Positions 32,200 to 46,430 of a stretch of 64,000 nucleotides of DNA are shown here, piece by piece. The DNA is from Typha latifolia (lineage: Eukaryota; Streptophyta; Magnoliopsida; Poales; Typhaceae), in contig CM034102.1 of assembly GCA_019914945.1 (NCBI GenBank), positions 10,095,501 through 10,159,500 on the forward strand. The letters are read 5' to 3'. The notes beneath the pieces are model-generated. The model worked only from the letters and a program-made list of their open reading frames with translations. It was not told where the DNA came from and made no database searches. Position numbers and translations under genes: made by a program. How positions within the stretch are numbered: the stretch's first letter is position 1; each line of letters begins with the position of its first letter.

Positions 32200-33100
32200 A
32201 ATATTTTCGGCCGCCATTTGCAGCGCTGATGTATTCAATTATAGTTGGTACTTTGATGTGGATCAAGTATTCAAGTCTCGCTCCAGTTTGAATCAAATTC
32301 GAGTGATATATCAACCAACTATAATTATAATAGAGTTATCTATTAGTTAGATTCTTTTCCTATGACTAACAAGATCTTGTATTCAACTACAACCCTAAAT
32401 AATATTATAAAAAAAAATTTAATAATTTAGTAGTTTAGCGGTTTGGGTCAACGACTCGACTCCGATTGATGACTCAGTTAGTTTAAAGGAGCAGCCCGAC
32501 GGTTTGGAGCAGATCTCAGCAGCATTTATTTTAAAATAATTATTTGGTGACGCATATAATTTGAAGCTTAGGCTAAAAGCTTAGTAGGGCCTAAGTACAT
32601 CTATATCTAGGGAGGGTTGGCTCTTTATCTAGTCCATAATTAACCTTCGGGCTCATGAATGATTAAAAAAAATTCGAGTAGATATGACTTATTATTAAAT
32701 TAGTTCAAATATTAAATATACAAATTAACTCCATTCGGTGTTACCTATTGAATAAACGGGTTTGTTAAGAAAGTAATATTTTACTAATTAAATGAGTTAT
32801 CACTAAATGGGTTGCATAGATTAATTTAAGGGTGCTAATTTAAATATAATTATATTCAAATTATAAATTAATTAATTCATCTAATTAAATTATTAAATAG
32901 ATTGTGTTCATATCTGTCACTTTAACCCGAAAGCAACAGTTTTAAATTAAATAGATCGACCGTATTAAAAAAAAATTATTATCTCATAACATGTTATAAC
33001 ATGAATTGTGACAACCAGAAATTTATAGATAATCTTTTATTTATTGAAAATTTTAGTTTTGGCCTCCACATTTTAGGAAATATATTAGAATCTCATATTA
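32200..33100. other. Intergenic region upstream of the MAP3K gene
   Basis: AT-rich, with no recognised gene or element terminus. It probably contains distal promoter sequence of the minus-strand MAP3K. Confidence 0.4.
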
Positions 33101-35032
33101 TTACGACTCATCTTATATTTGCTCTAAAATATATTTTCAGTATATTTCAAGTCGCAATCACGTACTGTAATATCTGGAGGGTTAGAAAAGAAATAAAGAA
33201 AGTTACGAGCTAAAGGCTCAGTGAATAGATCTTACATCAAATCAGTGATATTAAACAGAGTGTAAATTATGTACTGTATAATATGAATCACATAAGAGCA
33301 TTATGTTATGAATGAGTTTATTAATGTATCATCAATAATATATAAATAAAATATAGATATCATATCATAACTGAATAAAAAATATAATTCTCGACAATGC
33401 ATAAATAATCTCCATGTCATACGATTATCATGACTTTCTCTCAAATATGACACATATAATGCATTCCAACCATGACCATGTTATGATATCAAATATAACC
33501 ACATATGATGTATATTAACTACTCGATAATTAGGTATATTAGATGATAATGAAATCATATAGATTTTTCAACATCTTAGTCATCAATGTCATCTCTAAAT
33601 ATCATCATCATACTACACCACTATGTAAAGTTAACATCTGGTATCCGGTCTCAAATTCAGTCCAAAGACTTAAAGTATACCCTACCAACTGTTAAGGGTA
33701 TCTCAATCAAATAATCATATCTTACTAACCATTAAGGGTATCATCATCATCCAAACCCGAGTATCCAACTAGCTAATAGAAACTGCATAAGGATATCTCG
33801 TCACATATGCTTTAGCGAACGGCATATGTCCAAATATCTACTGCACACACAAACTACTGACTTTGGATGTAAGGCCACAGAATCGTGACTATGTCAAGCA
33901 ATCAATTAACTTTAGGCACATCCTAACCCTCGCACTCATTCGGATATCCTCATACTTTCTACCAATTATATTGTTCATGACAACTTATGCATTTCCTTCT
34001 ATGTGTTAGATAATATGCATTTTTATCTAATACTATAATAAATCATGCATATCATGAATATAGGTGATAGGAAAGTTAAAAGAAATATATGATGTAATGC
34101 AATCTCCAACCATACATCTATCAGATGCATTCTCATGGTAGTCTATCATATGCATATTCATGTTAGAAATCATCTCGATATAAAGTCATATCAGTATAAT
34201 CATCTCCAATAATTTCTATATATCAACAGCATACTCAAATTTTAGATCAGTCTAATCAAATACATGATAAAATATGTTCAACTGAAATTATCTCTAAATA
34301 AGATCATATAATCATATTGAAGGCCAAAACCTGCATATACATAATTATATAATATATCCTAATTTGATAAAGAGGTGTAGGGAATTAGTTTACTCACCAT
34401 TTTATTAGAAGACCCAACACACGTATCCCTTCACGTCTATCGATCAACCGTCACTCATCACAGATCTATGGGGTCACAAATAAGGGGTTCGGGGTCTGAA
34501 AATATTTAAGTAGCATGAAGTTAGTAGTTTATCTAATTAGAATTAATTCAAATAAAATATAAATATTTATTAGGTTAAAATCACTTCTTTTATTTTTGAT
34601 TATATAATTAGATATACATTATAGATACGATTCAAATACTATAATCATACTATTATTATAAAATATTAATTATAATATAAGGAAAAGAGGTTTGTTTCTT
34701 TTTATATAAAAATATTTCTAAATATATAATTATAAAATAAAATAAAAGGCGAAATAATTATAAATAAGATATAACTACAGACAAGATCTATTTATAATTA
34801 ATTTTATAATTCTTAGTCTATCTTGATTAATCAGGAACTATATAGTCTTTACTTAATTACAAAATAATAAATAAATAAATAAGACTAGTATCTTATTCTA
34901 CACACAATAGTATATAATAAATTATTATAATTACATAAAATGTATTTATTATGGATACTAGTATATATTTATAAATCTCATTATTATAGTTAAGAAAACT
35001 ATTTATTAATCTAACAAAATATATATGTATTT
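33100..35032 (-). repeat. Fragment of the 3-kb LTR family (third copy)
   Basis: Parallel to 38270-38780 and 47570-48980: shared 'ggttagaaaagaaataaag', 'tcagtgatattaaacagag'-like text, 'ggtatctcaa', a 'tatcctcat.ctttct' block, 'ggttcggggtctgaaaatatttaag' and the same AT-rich tail. It stops at 35032 where another LTR starts. Its left end is blurred near 33100. Confidence 0.65.
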
Positions 35033-36779
35033 GTAACACCCGCCACCGAACACGTGCCTCTCATGTGGGTAGAACCTATGTGACCACGTGATCTGCTGGT
35101 CGATGTTCCAACACAATAAATAAGCGAAAAACCCACATTTTCATAAATAATACAGACAAAAAGCCCATAACACCAAAGCCACAACAAGCCCAAAATATAT
35201 ATCCATAACCAAAAATATGATAAAGCCCACGCAGGAGCTACAAACCATTTAGCTTAATTTACATGAATAAACTAAGAATAAGAATAAGAATTAGAAAAAG
35301 AAGACTCAAGCCAGTCTTCGCTAGATCCGCCACAAACTCCAGCTCATCTACTAATCTGAAAATATTTCTACCAGAAGGTGGTGAGCATAAAGCCCAGCAA
35401 GTTTCTACTTCTATAGTCTAAAAGTAGTGCGATGAATGATGCAACAATAAGTAAATATGAATATGCGCATCATGATCAAATCAATACATCAACAATTAAT
35501 AACCTACCATGTAATCAATCCAGACTATTAAGTCCTCAAACTCGAGCTCACACTAAGTTTCGACAATAGGCCATGTCAACACCACACTACATAATATGCA
35601 TCATCTCAAATTATTACCAAGTCTACAATATAGGCTCATGCAAAGCTACGCTTGAGGGCCGCATCGATCCTCACCTTCGACCACACACATACCTCAAGAG
35701 AGGGTAGACCCTAGTAGTAGAATTGTCAGCTCATCACTCAGCAAATAGCATAACCAATTGTCCGCTACTGCACACTAAGGACCTTAGTCATAAGCCCATT
35801 ACCAAGGTCAGTATCGCACATCAATACTACCATTCGAGCCCTCGGCTGCACATCATCGCACCATCGTACGAAAATCATGAGCTGTCACTCACGGGCGCCA
35901 TTATCCTGCGTCATCGGGTACCGGTAGGTCTACGTCATCCTACCCTTCTCTCTTTATCTTAAATATCCTAAAGAGTATGACTTTCATCGACCGATAATAA
36001 ATTGCCCATCACCCAATGAAATGACTACCTGATTGTCTAGGATCAACAGACTAAGACCTCAGGCTTGGGCCTAATATATATAAGTATAAGAATATCCCCT
36101 GCCCCTAACTCTGGCTGGAGAGGTGTCGGGTACTATTGAGACGCAATAGTCCCTCTTTTTTATGGTCGTGCACATGTACAAGTAGCATGATATTATCCAA
36201 CACAGCAAGCATAATGTAACACCCATCATTATCATATTTTACATGCTAACCACATGGTCATGCCCAATAAGTATACGAAGACATCATAATATGTGAAATT
36301 TTACCAAACTGTAAAATATAATTATCATGCATGAGGTGCAATAATAACGGTAAGAAAAACATATGCACATTCATGATATGGATGTGATAATTTTATAAAA
36401 TATGATATTTCATTCTCTACAATACTCCTAGATTACAGAGGTTTCACTTGTAACATCTTGTTCCAGTTAATAAAAAAAAACGTGAACGCACGTGCCCGAT
36501 ACGTGCGCTGCCTTATCCTTTCCCCCTCCCTCTCTTCTTTTCCTTCTTGTTCTTTTCTTTCTCTTCTTTTCTTCCCCCCACAGCCGCCACTCTCTCCATT
36601 TTCTCTTCTCGCGCGCCGGAGCGTCGCCGGAGCTTGCTATCATTGTGGATCAACTCGTCGGTAAGTCTCCTTCCGGCTCATGAGGTTAATTTGGGTTAAT
36701 AATTTTTTTTAGTGCTGTCTTTCTTCCTTCTTCCTCATCGTCGGCCTCGTCGGGTGATTGGCCAGCAGACGGCTTCATG
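35033..36779 (-). repeat. Long LTR fragment starting tgtaacaccc
   Basis: The left edge tgtaacacccgcc is the reverse complement of an LTR 3' end. 35450-36450 is the counterpart of 1085-2090. A GC-rich part follows (36480-36770) with CT-rich low-complexity text. A solo LTR of another family begins at 36780 and may be inserted in it. No protein domain was found. Confidence 0.55.
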
Positions 36780-37508
36780 TGATAGGTTACGGAATGATTC
36801 CTTCAAGATGCGGATTTATTGTAGGAACCAGTCCACACAACCGATGAAAACTATTTATCAAATATTCTCCTCTAGTTAGAAAATTATGAAACTAAGTGCA
36901 ATTAATCCGTAACTCCCTGAACTGCAACTAGGACGAAAATACGAATTAGTGCGGATGATGGTGGTGGTAACGAGTGGAGTGGATGTTAGGGTTATGGATA
37001 ATAATGGAGATAAGGGTGGATGAATAATGTAGTTTAAGGAATAAAGACAAAGGGAAAGAAGTGGTCGAGATCCTAAGGAAGAGGGAGGACTCGAAAGACG
37101 AGGGAGATTAGAAGTTAGGAGAGACCTTGCCAAAAGTAGAGATGGTTGGTTGGTGAAGAGGGAGGAGGGAGATTAGGATAGAGAGACTAGAGAGAGGATA
37201 GAGAGGCAAAAAACCAATATTCCATAAGCATTATGATCTTGACTGCCATCCACACCTTTATAGAGGCTAGCCAACAAGCCAAAATAACAATTATTAACCT
37301 TAACTCTAGTAGGCTCCCGTCGATCACGTTTGAACACGCCCGACTACATTCGAACGCACAAAAGACATTCTCTATTTTTGCGAACCTGCTGCAGGCGTTC
37401 GAACGCGGCATTCGAATGCGCCTCCTTCCGCGTTTGAACACAACTTATAGAAAATTCATTTTAATAAAAAGAAATAACTAATGTAATAAGAAAAGACGGT
37501 GTGGACCA
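36780..37508 (-). repeat. Solo gypsy LTR
   Basis: 729 bp. On the minus strand it starts tggtccacac and ends taacctatca. It aligns with the 13971/42967 LTRs (same 'tattaaaat' block after the start, palindrome module at 37320-37440, same 3' third). No gag or pol lies nearby, so it is a solo LTR. A 5-bp target duplication was not evident. Confidence 0.65.
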
Positions 37509-38819
37509 ACTCCATGGTCGCCGGCCATAGAGGAGACTTTTCCCTTACCGTCGGCCACCTTAGCTGGCCACTCATGCACTGTGCACACTCCTCTCAACCC
37601 CCTCATCCTTCTAGCATGAGTCTTTCATTGATTTTTCCGGTGACTCGCCGATCCGCTCCCCTCATTGCCATTGTGCTCTCCTCTCCATGCCAATCGTGCT
37701 TCCTTACCAGTTGGCACCTCGTGTGCCTTTTCTCCCTGCCGGAAAGAAGGGTCAGCAAGTGAGTGCCCAACTGTCGGTGTCAGCAATCGTCGGCAGCTAC
37801 TCTCTTTGTAACGCCCCCGCTCGGCACGGGCACGGGCACGTGCACACCCATGCACCTACATGGCACGTGCGGCTCACATGATAGGATGGGTGGGGCCCGC
37901 CATACACAGATACACTCTTGTGCACATATAATCATGATATCATAAAATAATATCTGCTGACATATCTATGCTCACATAATCCAACACCTAATAAATCATA
38001 CTATCAACAAAATAAACATGTTAACATATGAATATCCAAGTTCACAATAATATACACTAGACCACTACATAATCTGGTAGGACCCAAATAGGTCACGACA
38101 AACCATTAAGATACAACTAAATAACTAATACACGAGTACACTATAATCTGACATGTATTATACAAATCATCGTCTGATGTAATAAAGTACAAATATAACA
38201 AACAACGATAAAACTTAATTTCTATACAAATTATCATCTACACTGTCTCGCACCTATAGCTCACCTCATCAATCTAAAATATCTTCTCGGGATATCTCAA
38301 GTCGCTATCACGTACCACATATCTAGGGGGGTTAGAAAAGAAATAAAGAGAGTCATGAGCAAAAGGCTTAGTGATTAGACCTTACCTCGAATCAGTAATA
38401 TCAAACAGAGAGTAAATCATGTACTGAATAATGTGAATAAAAAAGAGCATCATGTCATGAATGAGTATATGAATGTATCCTTAATAATATATAAATAAAA
38501 AGTAGATAATATGTCATAACTGATAAAAGTATATAATCCTCGATAATGAATAAATAAATCTCTATGTCACACTATCATCATCTCTCTCTCAAATATGACA
38601 CAAGCTGTATGCTGATCATGACCATGCTATGATGTCAAATACAACCATATATAATGTATATTGACCAAAGATAATCAAATAATCAGATGATAATGAAATC
38701 ATATGTATTTCTTAATATTTTAGTCATCAATGTCAGCTCTATATGTTATTATCATATAGACCACTGTGCACAGTCAACACTTGGTACCTAGGTGTGAAAA
38801 TGGGTTGGATTAAGTCCGA

Positions 38820-39050
38820 GCTAACCCGCTATCCGATCCATATCGGATCGGATACGGATAGAAAAATCCTATCCGATCCGGATTCGGATACGGATATGGA
38901 TAGCCATTTACAAAAATGTCCGAATTTGATTTGGATACGGATAGCCTTTTAGAAAAAAAATCTGAATCCAGATACAGATACGGGTATGGTTGATTTTATC
39001 GGATACAGATTCAGATAACGGATATCCGTTTACCTGCTTAATAAATACCC
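38820..39050. repeat. Left subterminal repeats of the hAT element
   Basis: Many copies of ggatacggat, atccgatcc and related words on both strands. Such repeats near hAT ends are usually transposase binding sites. The mirror set is at 47290-47540. Confidence 0.75.
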
Positions 39051-39071
39051 AACTAAACCCTACCCTCTATC

Positions 39072-39269
39072 TATAATAACCCAAGTAGCCTGCGACTATC
39101 TGGCCGTTGCGGGCCCTGGCACCGCCACCCTTTTCCCCTTCACCGTCGCTCTCTCTCTCTCTCTACTCTCTCTCTATTCTCTCTCGCACTCTTTTCTCTC
39201 CATTGCCGACACCTTCCCTAGAGCCACTGCCACCAGTGAGATCTCTCACTCCCCCTCTCTTTCCTTTTC

Positions 39270-39331
<62 letters not shown>

Positions 39332-42050
39332 GCCTATAGCTCGGGCTCGCCGTAGCCGAGCCCTCGGCGAGAGGCCGGCCGCTGGCTAGCCAACAGCGGC
39401 CGAGCCCCTTCCCGCCAGCCCGGGTCCGCTCCCTCCTCCCTTCTCCTTCTTCTCTTCTCTTCTCTTCTCTTTTTCTTTTTCTTCTTTTCCTTCTTTCTTC
39501 TTCTCCTTTATTCTTCTTCTTTCTTCTTTTTCTTCTTCCTCAGCTATTCTCCCTCTGCAATAGTGCTGGGCTCGGCCTAGCACTGTAGTAGACAGTGCCG
39601 AGCCCACCACTATGACAAGGGAATTACTCCCTTTTAATTTGTTACACTAAATATATGATTTAGTTTCTAAAATTTAGGTAAATCAATTTATTTAGATGGT
39701 AGATTATTTTGATAATTTACACTCACTAGTATAAGTATTAGCTAAGTATTTTAGTATAATAATTTATTAATTATAGTTATAAACACTTGCATATGATGAT
39801 ATATGGTTCAGCCATTATTTATTAGATTAGTACATGTAATCATATTGATAATAATCTTATATTTTATCTAGTTAGTTTTATTAAAAATAATTAAATTATA
39901 TAAGTTTCTATTAATGTTTATGTATGCTTATACATGCATATATTTAATATATTTGAATATGCAATGTGTTTCTAGCACCTTATTATTATTATATATTATT
40001 TTCTATGCAATAAAATGCTGAGATCAAATAATTATTTTTATATTTATGGATAATGATTATTATATGTATGATTAGTAACTAGTTAAGTAAAAGTAGTAAT
40101 TGCCAAATAATTGGATTATAGTTAGTTATTTTATGTACATATATTTTAATTATAGTACTATATATCTGATTCTTTTATGCTTAAGGAGGTTAATTATGAT
40201 GCCTAATGTATATAATTAGAATAAGGACATCTAAATTATATATATAATGTATATCAAGTTATTTAATGAAATCAAATAATTTATTATATTTTGCACTAAT
40301 AAATTCTAAATGGGATAAATGGCTTAACATCATACTAAAATAATTTCAGATTCTGACTCCCCTATTCAAGACCTCATGGACTTAGCTATCGAGGCTTGAT
40401 AATTGTCGTAGCAACGTGAACAAGTGGTTGTTTGGTATTTGCAGTGGTGGTGAGTAGTATTATCCTTTAGACGCCTTTCTTAAATTAGGTTATATTATAT
40501 ATTATGTACATACATGTTTTGGCCTCCAGTATGATTATATGATTTTATCTAGAGATGATTACAGTCGAGCATATTTTATCATGCATTTGATTATGCTGAT
40601 CTCAGATATGAGTACATTAGTGATATATAAAGATGATTGGAGATGATTCTACTGCTATAATTGTATACCGAGTTGATCTGTAGCATGAGTATGCATGTAA
40701 TATATTAGCATGAGTATGCATGTATTGACGATACAGTTGGAGACTACATTGCATTATTTTCTCTTGATTCCTATTCCACCTAAATTCCTGTTATGCATTG
40801 GCTTATTATCGAACTGGATATATGCATATGATCTGTCATTTAGAAGGAAAACATAAAATGTGATTAATAGGATATTTGATAGAAAGCGTGAGGATACTCG
40901 AGTGGGCGCGAGGGTTACGGCGTGCCTATAGATGATTGATTGCTCAACATAGTCGTGATCCTATTGGCCTTACGTTTGTGGTCGTTAGTCTGTGTGCGCA
41001 GCAAATATTCGGACACATGTCGTTCGCAAGGGCATATGTTACGAGTTATCTTCACGAGGTTTTTATCAACTATGTGGGTACCCGGTCTGAATGGATGTTG
41101 ATACCCTAGCGGTGGTGGGGTATGGTTATATTTGAGATACTCTTGCGGGTGACAAAGTATGCTCTAAGCCTTCGAACATGATGTTGAGACCGGGTACCGG
41201 GTGTGGACTGTGCATAGTGGTCTAGTATGATGATAACATATAGAGTTGACATTGATGACTGAGATGTTAAGAAATGCATATGATTTTATTATCATCTGAT
41301 TTTCTAATTATCGAGTGGTCATTATACATCATATATGATTGCATTTGATATTATAGCATGGTCATGGTTAGCATGCATTATGTGTCATATTTGAGAGAGA
41401 GTTATGATAATAGTATAACATGGAGATTTGTTTATTCATTGTCGATGATTATACATTTTTATCAGTTATGACATATTATCCATATTTTATTTATGTATTA
41501 TTGAGGACATATTCATTTACTCATTCATGACATGATACTCTTTCTGATTCATATTATCTAGTATTTGATTTATCATCTGTTTAACTTCACTAATTCGGGG
41601 TAAAGTCTATTCACTAAGCCTTTAGCTTATGACTCTCTTATTTTTCTCCTTTCCAAAAACCTAGGTATACGAGTGGAGCAGGATACTTCGTTGGAGGTCT
41701 TGCCAGTAGGTGAAGAGTAGAGTGTGGTTAGTGTTATACGCTAGATGGATTATCTTTTCTGATGTATGAGTGGACATCCCCTAAAGTGTGTCTTTATCTT
41801 TGTTTTATATGCTAGCAGGTGACTTTGTACTTGAATAATTATGTATATACCACCGTTATGTATATGTATTTGTAAAAAGCTTTTGATGATATGTTGTGAC
41901 CTATGTGGGGCTCAAGTAGGGTTATCTGTATGCTGTTGACAGTTAGACTTGAGTTATTCTTAGTTTAGATGTGGATAAAATTATGATGTTGTTACAGGTT
42001 TATTTGATTGTCAGTAAGTGCCATGCACGTGTTTAGGGTTGAGTGTTACA
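39072..42050 (+). repeat. Solo LTR of the 3-kb family, with target duplication, inside the hAT
   Basis: The element (2979 bp) begins tataataacc (first G lost) and ends gagtgttaca. It is flanked by a perfect 5-bp duplication, ctatc, at 39067-39071 and 42051-42055. It is the reverse orientation of the LTR at 37807/49626: compare the reverse complement of 41590-41660 with 38320-38390. It contains (CT)n runs (39137-39190, 39276-39326), a GC-rich block, a long AT-rich segment and no proteins, which fits a solo LTR left by LTR-LTR recombination. Confidence 0.85.
39137..39326. repeat. (CT)n microsatellites
   Basis: Runs of CT separated by short imperfect stretches; the longest pure run is at about 39276-39326. 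Matching (GA)n runs sit at the equivalent place in the opposite-strand LTR copy at 49.2-49.4 kb, so the repeat is part of the LTR family. Confidence 0.9.
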
Positions 42051-42149
42051 CTATCTCTCATCTACTCAGCTCCTTTCGAGCCCTCTCTCCCAAATCTCCT
42101 CGATCCACAAACGCCTGCCGCTTCTATCTAAAATCCATCATCGCCATCA

Positions 42150-42660
42150 TCACCCTCCCTCCTCCGGCCCTCCCTCGTCGAGCTCGGCCTTCCCTCCATG
42201 GGTCTTTGAGCTCGGTCCTCTTTCATCGAGCTTGGTTCTCCCCCCTCCACCGACTCTCCTTCCTCTAGCTCGGTCCTCCATCCCTCCTCCGGCCTTCCCT
42301 CGTCGAGCTCGGCCCTCCCTCCACAGGCCCTCCCTCCTCCACCAGCCTTCTCTCCATGGGTCCTCCCTCCTCCATCGGTCCTCCCTCCACAAGTCCTCCC
42401 TCCTCCACCAGCCTTCTCTCCATGGGTCCTCCCTCCTCCATCGGCCCTCCCTCCACGGGTCCTCGAGCTCGGTCCTCCCTTCTTGAGTTTGGTCCTCCCT
42501 CCCTCCACCGACCCTCCCTCCTCTAGCTCGGTCCTCGCTCCTCGAGCTCAACCCTCCCTCCACCGACCCTCCCTCCTCGAGCTCAGCCCTCCCTCCACTG
42601 ACCCTCCCTCCTCGAGCTCAATCCTCCCTCCTTATGCTCGGTCCTCCCTCCACCGGTCAG
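42150..42660. repeat. GC-rich minisatellite (cctccctcc units)
   Basis: Degenerate units built from cctccctcc, cgagctcgg and ccaccgac, with a clear 66-bp tandem duplication (phase marks at 42341 and 42407). 66 is a multiple of three, so frames stay open on both strands (147 codons plus, 126 and 137 minus). These are by-products of the repeat, not genes. Confidence 0.85.
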
Positions 42661-42966
42661 GTACTACCATTTATGCTCTCTTATCTTCTCTATTTTTGGA
42701 CTTTGTAATAGTGTTCGATTAATATCCTACTTCAAATCTGTTATGTAACTCTAATTTTTCTTTCTTTCAAGCCAATCTGCACATACTTTGTTCTTATTAG
42801 CATCAACATCCCTATCACAATGGTATTTGCTATCCGATCCTTATTTTTTGAGAAAAGTGTACTGAACCCAATTACACCTAATTCTTCAAGGATTGCTCTT
42901 TAGAAGTTAGCCGAATTAGAAGCTTGATTTTTTTCTTCTCTCACATTTTCCTTTTTTACTTCATTT

Positions 42967-43850
42967 TGATACACTTAGTTAGGATTTTTTCTTATTGCAT
43001 TAGTTGTTTATTTTTATTAAAATAAAATTCATATAGGTCGCGTTCAAATGGAAAAGGGGTCGCATTTGAACGCCCTTGTGAACGCCTGCATTAGGTTCGC
43101 AAATACAAAAGATGCATATTGTGCATTCGAACGCGGTCGGACAATTTCGAACGCCCGCGTTCGAATGCCTGCATCATGTTTGCAAATACAGAGAGGGAGC
43201 TTTTTGAGTGCGTTTGAATGTGATCGGGCACGTTCAAACGCGATCGATATGAATCCTCTAGAATTAGGGTTTCATATTATTTTAGGACTTGTTGTCTAGC
43301 CTCTATAAATATATGGATGGCAGCCAACTTCATTATGCTATTGGATTATTAATTTCTTGCCTCCTATCTTCTTTCTAGACTCTCTCCCTCCTCTATATTC
43401 ACCATCCTTCCACCTTTACCGTTGGTAAGGTTTCTCTTAAATTCTGATCTCCCACGATTGTCAAGCCACCCCTCTTCTTTGAGATCTCGACCACTTCATT
43501 TCCTTCGTCTACTTCCCTTAACCACATCCAAAATCAGCATTCATCTCCATACCCGTCCATAACCCTAACATCCACTCCACTCGTCACCACCACCATCACT
43601 CACATTCTTTTGTATTTTCGTCTTAGTTGCAGTTCGAATCTGCGAAGGATGTAAATATGAAAGTTGGAGATTAGGAAGTTACAGATCTAACCCAATTAGT
43701 TTCATAATTGTCTGACTATTAAAAAATATTTGATGAATATTTTTCCACGGTTGCATGGACTAATTCCTGTAATATATCCAGATCTTAAAGGAATTGTTGC
43801 GTAGCCGACCTTTTGGTACCGTAACCTATCAAATGGGTATCAGAGCTCAT
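42967..43850 (+). repeat. Truncated gypsy LTR with primer-binding site, inside the hAT
   Basis: LTR 42967-43831 starts tgatacacttag, as at 13971, and ends acctatca. It is followed by aatgggtatcagagc, a single primer site, and then by sequence without retroelement signatures. Palindrome module at 43035-43250; TATA-like ctataaatata near 43302. Confidence 0.8.
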
Positions 43851-44879
43851 CACATTCATCGCTGTAAGAGGAGATATTTAACTTGGCCTTATATTAAACT
43901 TGTAGTTTGAAGTGCAAATAACAACTTCCACAGGTTTGTCTTATAGAAGATTAAACATTCTGTGTGGCTGAAATGAATTCATGAGTGTTCATGCTCAAAT
44001 CTTTTGAATTCATGAGGTGTCACCTTGAATTGTTGCATTACTGCATTCTAATGCTAATAGCCTGAAAGAAGGGTGTTGTGCACTTTTATGAGCATAACAT
44101 AGAGATTTATCTCAATGAAGTGTTGAACTTTCTTTACTTTTTCTTTTCACTCTACCATATAAAGTGGAGCATATCTTGGTGTAAAGCATTCCCTATGCAG
44201 CTATGCTAAAAGAATGTCAAGAACATGCATGTGCAAGAAATGATAAGAAGTAGGGCATTATGTGAGTGGTTACAACTATGACCTGCATCAGACAGATAGG
44301 GCATTACATGAGTTTCTAAGAATTTATAAGTTGCATCATCCAATTTAAGACAAAAATTGATAAGGTCATAAAAGTTAGACAATCATAATCTGAACTGGAT
44401 ACAACTTCAAGAAGTTAGATAAGAATGTAAGTTCCAAGATTTTTCTTTGCAGCAAAGGATTGCAAAGCCTATCACTTTGTTAACCTATGAATTAAGATCA
44501 GATCTACATAGTTCTATGTATAGTAGAATGATATCTGCATAGTTCTTTTTTATTGTATGTTTCATCTTTGAAATTAAATTTCCATAGTTCTAATATGCAT
44601 AATTGTATTTCTCCCCCTATTTCCTACATAAGATGGGATTTATGCTTGTAATCAAGAAGTAGGTAACAAAATTTACTAATTGTCTCTGTTTGCATATTTT
44701 GTAGCTAGTTTTTTTTCTCTCCTCTCTTGTCTGATATTTTTGCAACTTGGAAGAATAATTAGTTTTAAAAATTATTAGACCTGGTAAGAATATTTTTGTA
44801 TTTAATGTATTACCTCTTTTATGCTTTGACCTTTAATGTTTTAGTTGTAATTAGTTTTAATATCCATGTTTAGGAGTCA

Positions 44880-46430
44880 ATGGCATCTACAAGTGCATCA
44901 GTTCAAGGTGACACCTTAAGTAGTATTTTTAATGATGATAGAACAAAGAAGAAGAAGTTGACATCGAATGTTTAAAATAATTTTGAGAAAGTTGAAGAAA
45001 CATAAGTAATTGATGGAAAAATAATTCGCAAGTACAAGACAATATGTAAATCTTGTCAAAAGCAATTTAGTGAGGAAAATTCTATGGGAACATCACACTT
45101 GAGGAACCATTATAAAAATAAACATAATAGAGATAGAGGGAAAATGGTACTCAATCTCACAAAAGTTGAAGAAGATGGAATGTTAGAGTCATACAAATAT
45201 AATGAAGAAATAAGTCAAAGAAAACTTATCATGGAAATAGTAATGCATGAATATCCTTTTTCTATTGTAGAGCATGAGTATTCTATTGTAGAGCATGAGT
45301 ATTTTATTGACTTTAGATAAAGATCGGGCTAATGATGTTTGTGTTAGAGATGTGGTTACTTGGCTGAATGGACAATAAGCTCATGTTTGTGATGGCATAA
45401 TTTTTTTCATGTTAGATGTGCCACACATATTATTAATTTAGTTGTGCAAGATGGTTTGAAGAAAATAAAATATGCAGTGGACAATATTTGTCATATTATT
45501 ATAATTCTAAAAAAATCCTAATGGCAATGGGTGGAGTTTCTCAAAAGAGCAAGAGAATGCAATTTATATATAAATAAGTCTCTTTCAATTGATGTATTTA
45601 CAAGATAAAATTCTACCTATTTGATGCTTAAAGATGCTATATATTATAGCAATGCATTTAAGAGACTTTATTGTGCTGATCCAATTAAATTTGCTGCATG
45701 TCCAACAAATGAGCAATAAGAGAAAGCAGCAGTCTTATGCAAATGTTTGAAAACATTTTATACGATAACTAAATTGTTTTCAGGAACTTCATATCCAACA
45801 ACTAACTTGTTTTTCAAAGAATTTATGATATTCAATTGCAAATTAAAGAATAGTGCAAAAGTTTTGATGAACTTGTTCTTTCTATGGCAACATCAATGCA
45901 AGACAAATTTGATAAATATTGCAAACAGTGCAATCTTATACTAGTAGTGGCTTTATTTTTAAATCATCGATACAAGATGAAACTTATGGTGTATTACTTT
46001 CCTAAAATTTATTCTCTTGGAGAAGTTCGTGAAGTCATAAGGAATTTGTATAATGAATATGCATCCAAAATTTCTTCTCCGTCTGATTCGGATGTGAATA
46101 TAAATAATTGTCAAGTGTTGCAGAATGGTAGGGTTGATATTGATGTTGATGAAGATTTGGAGCAATTTTTAAGTGAGGAATGTCAACAGCAATCTATTAA
46201 GATATATTTGGATCAATATATTAAGGATGCCTTACTTTTATGGCAATGTAATGACAGTAAATTTGATTTATTAGAAAGTATCATATACTATCATGAGTTG
46301 CTCGTAATGTATTAGCAATTTCAGTTGCATCTGAATCTGCATTTAGTACATATGGTCGAATAGTTGATGCTTATCGTAGCAATTTGGATCCCGAATCAGT
46401 GGAAGCTATAGTGTGCACTCAAGATTAGAT
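44880..46430 (+). pseudogene. hAT transposase (BED finger and dimerisation domain), decayed
   Basis: Reads from the ATG at 44880 (M-A-S-T-S-A-S-V). After two stops there is a BED zinc finger (C-K-S-C-Q-K-Q-F ... H-L-R-N-H-Y-K-N-K-H, 45050-45120). The middle is shortened and full of stops, though pieces such as C-A-T-H-I-I-N-L-V-V-Q-D, L-F-S-G-T-S-Y-P-T-T-N (45777) and M-Q-D-K-F-D-K-Y (45895) are clear. The C-terminal dimerisation part ends V-A-S-E-S-A-F-S-T-Y-G-R and E-A-I-V-C-T-Q-D (46320-46425). It resembles RICESLEEPER-type hAT proteins. Several frameshifts and a deleted catalytic core make it non-functional. An open piece runs 45884-46315 (143 codons). Confidence 0.85.

Noticed and set aside
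36775..37513. Target duplication for the solo LTR at 36780
   Set aside because: The 5-bp flanks (tcatg and actcc) do not match, so none is claimed.
39107..39610. Ser/Leu-rich and Lys/Glu-rich frames
   Set aside because: Low-complexity CT and CTT repeats of the solo LTR read in opposite directions.
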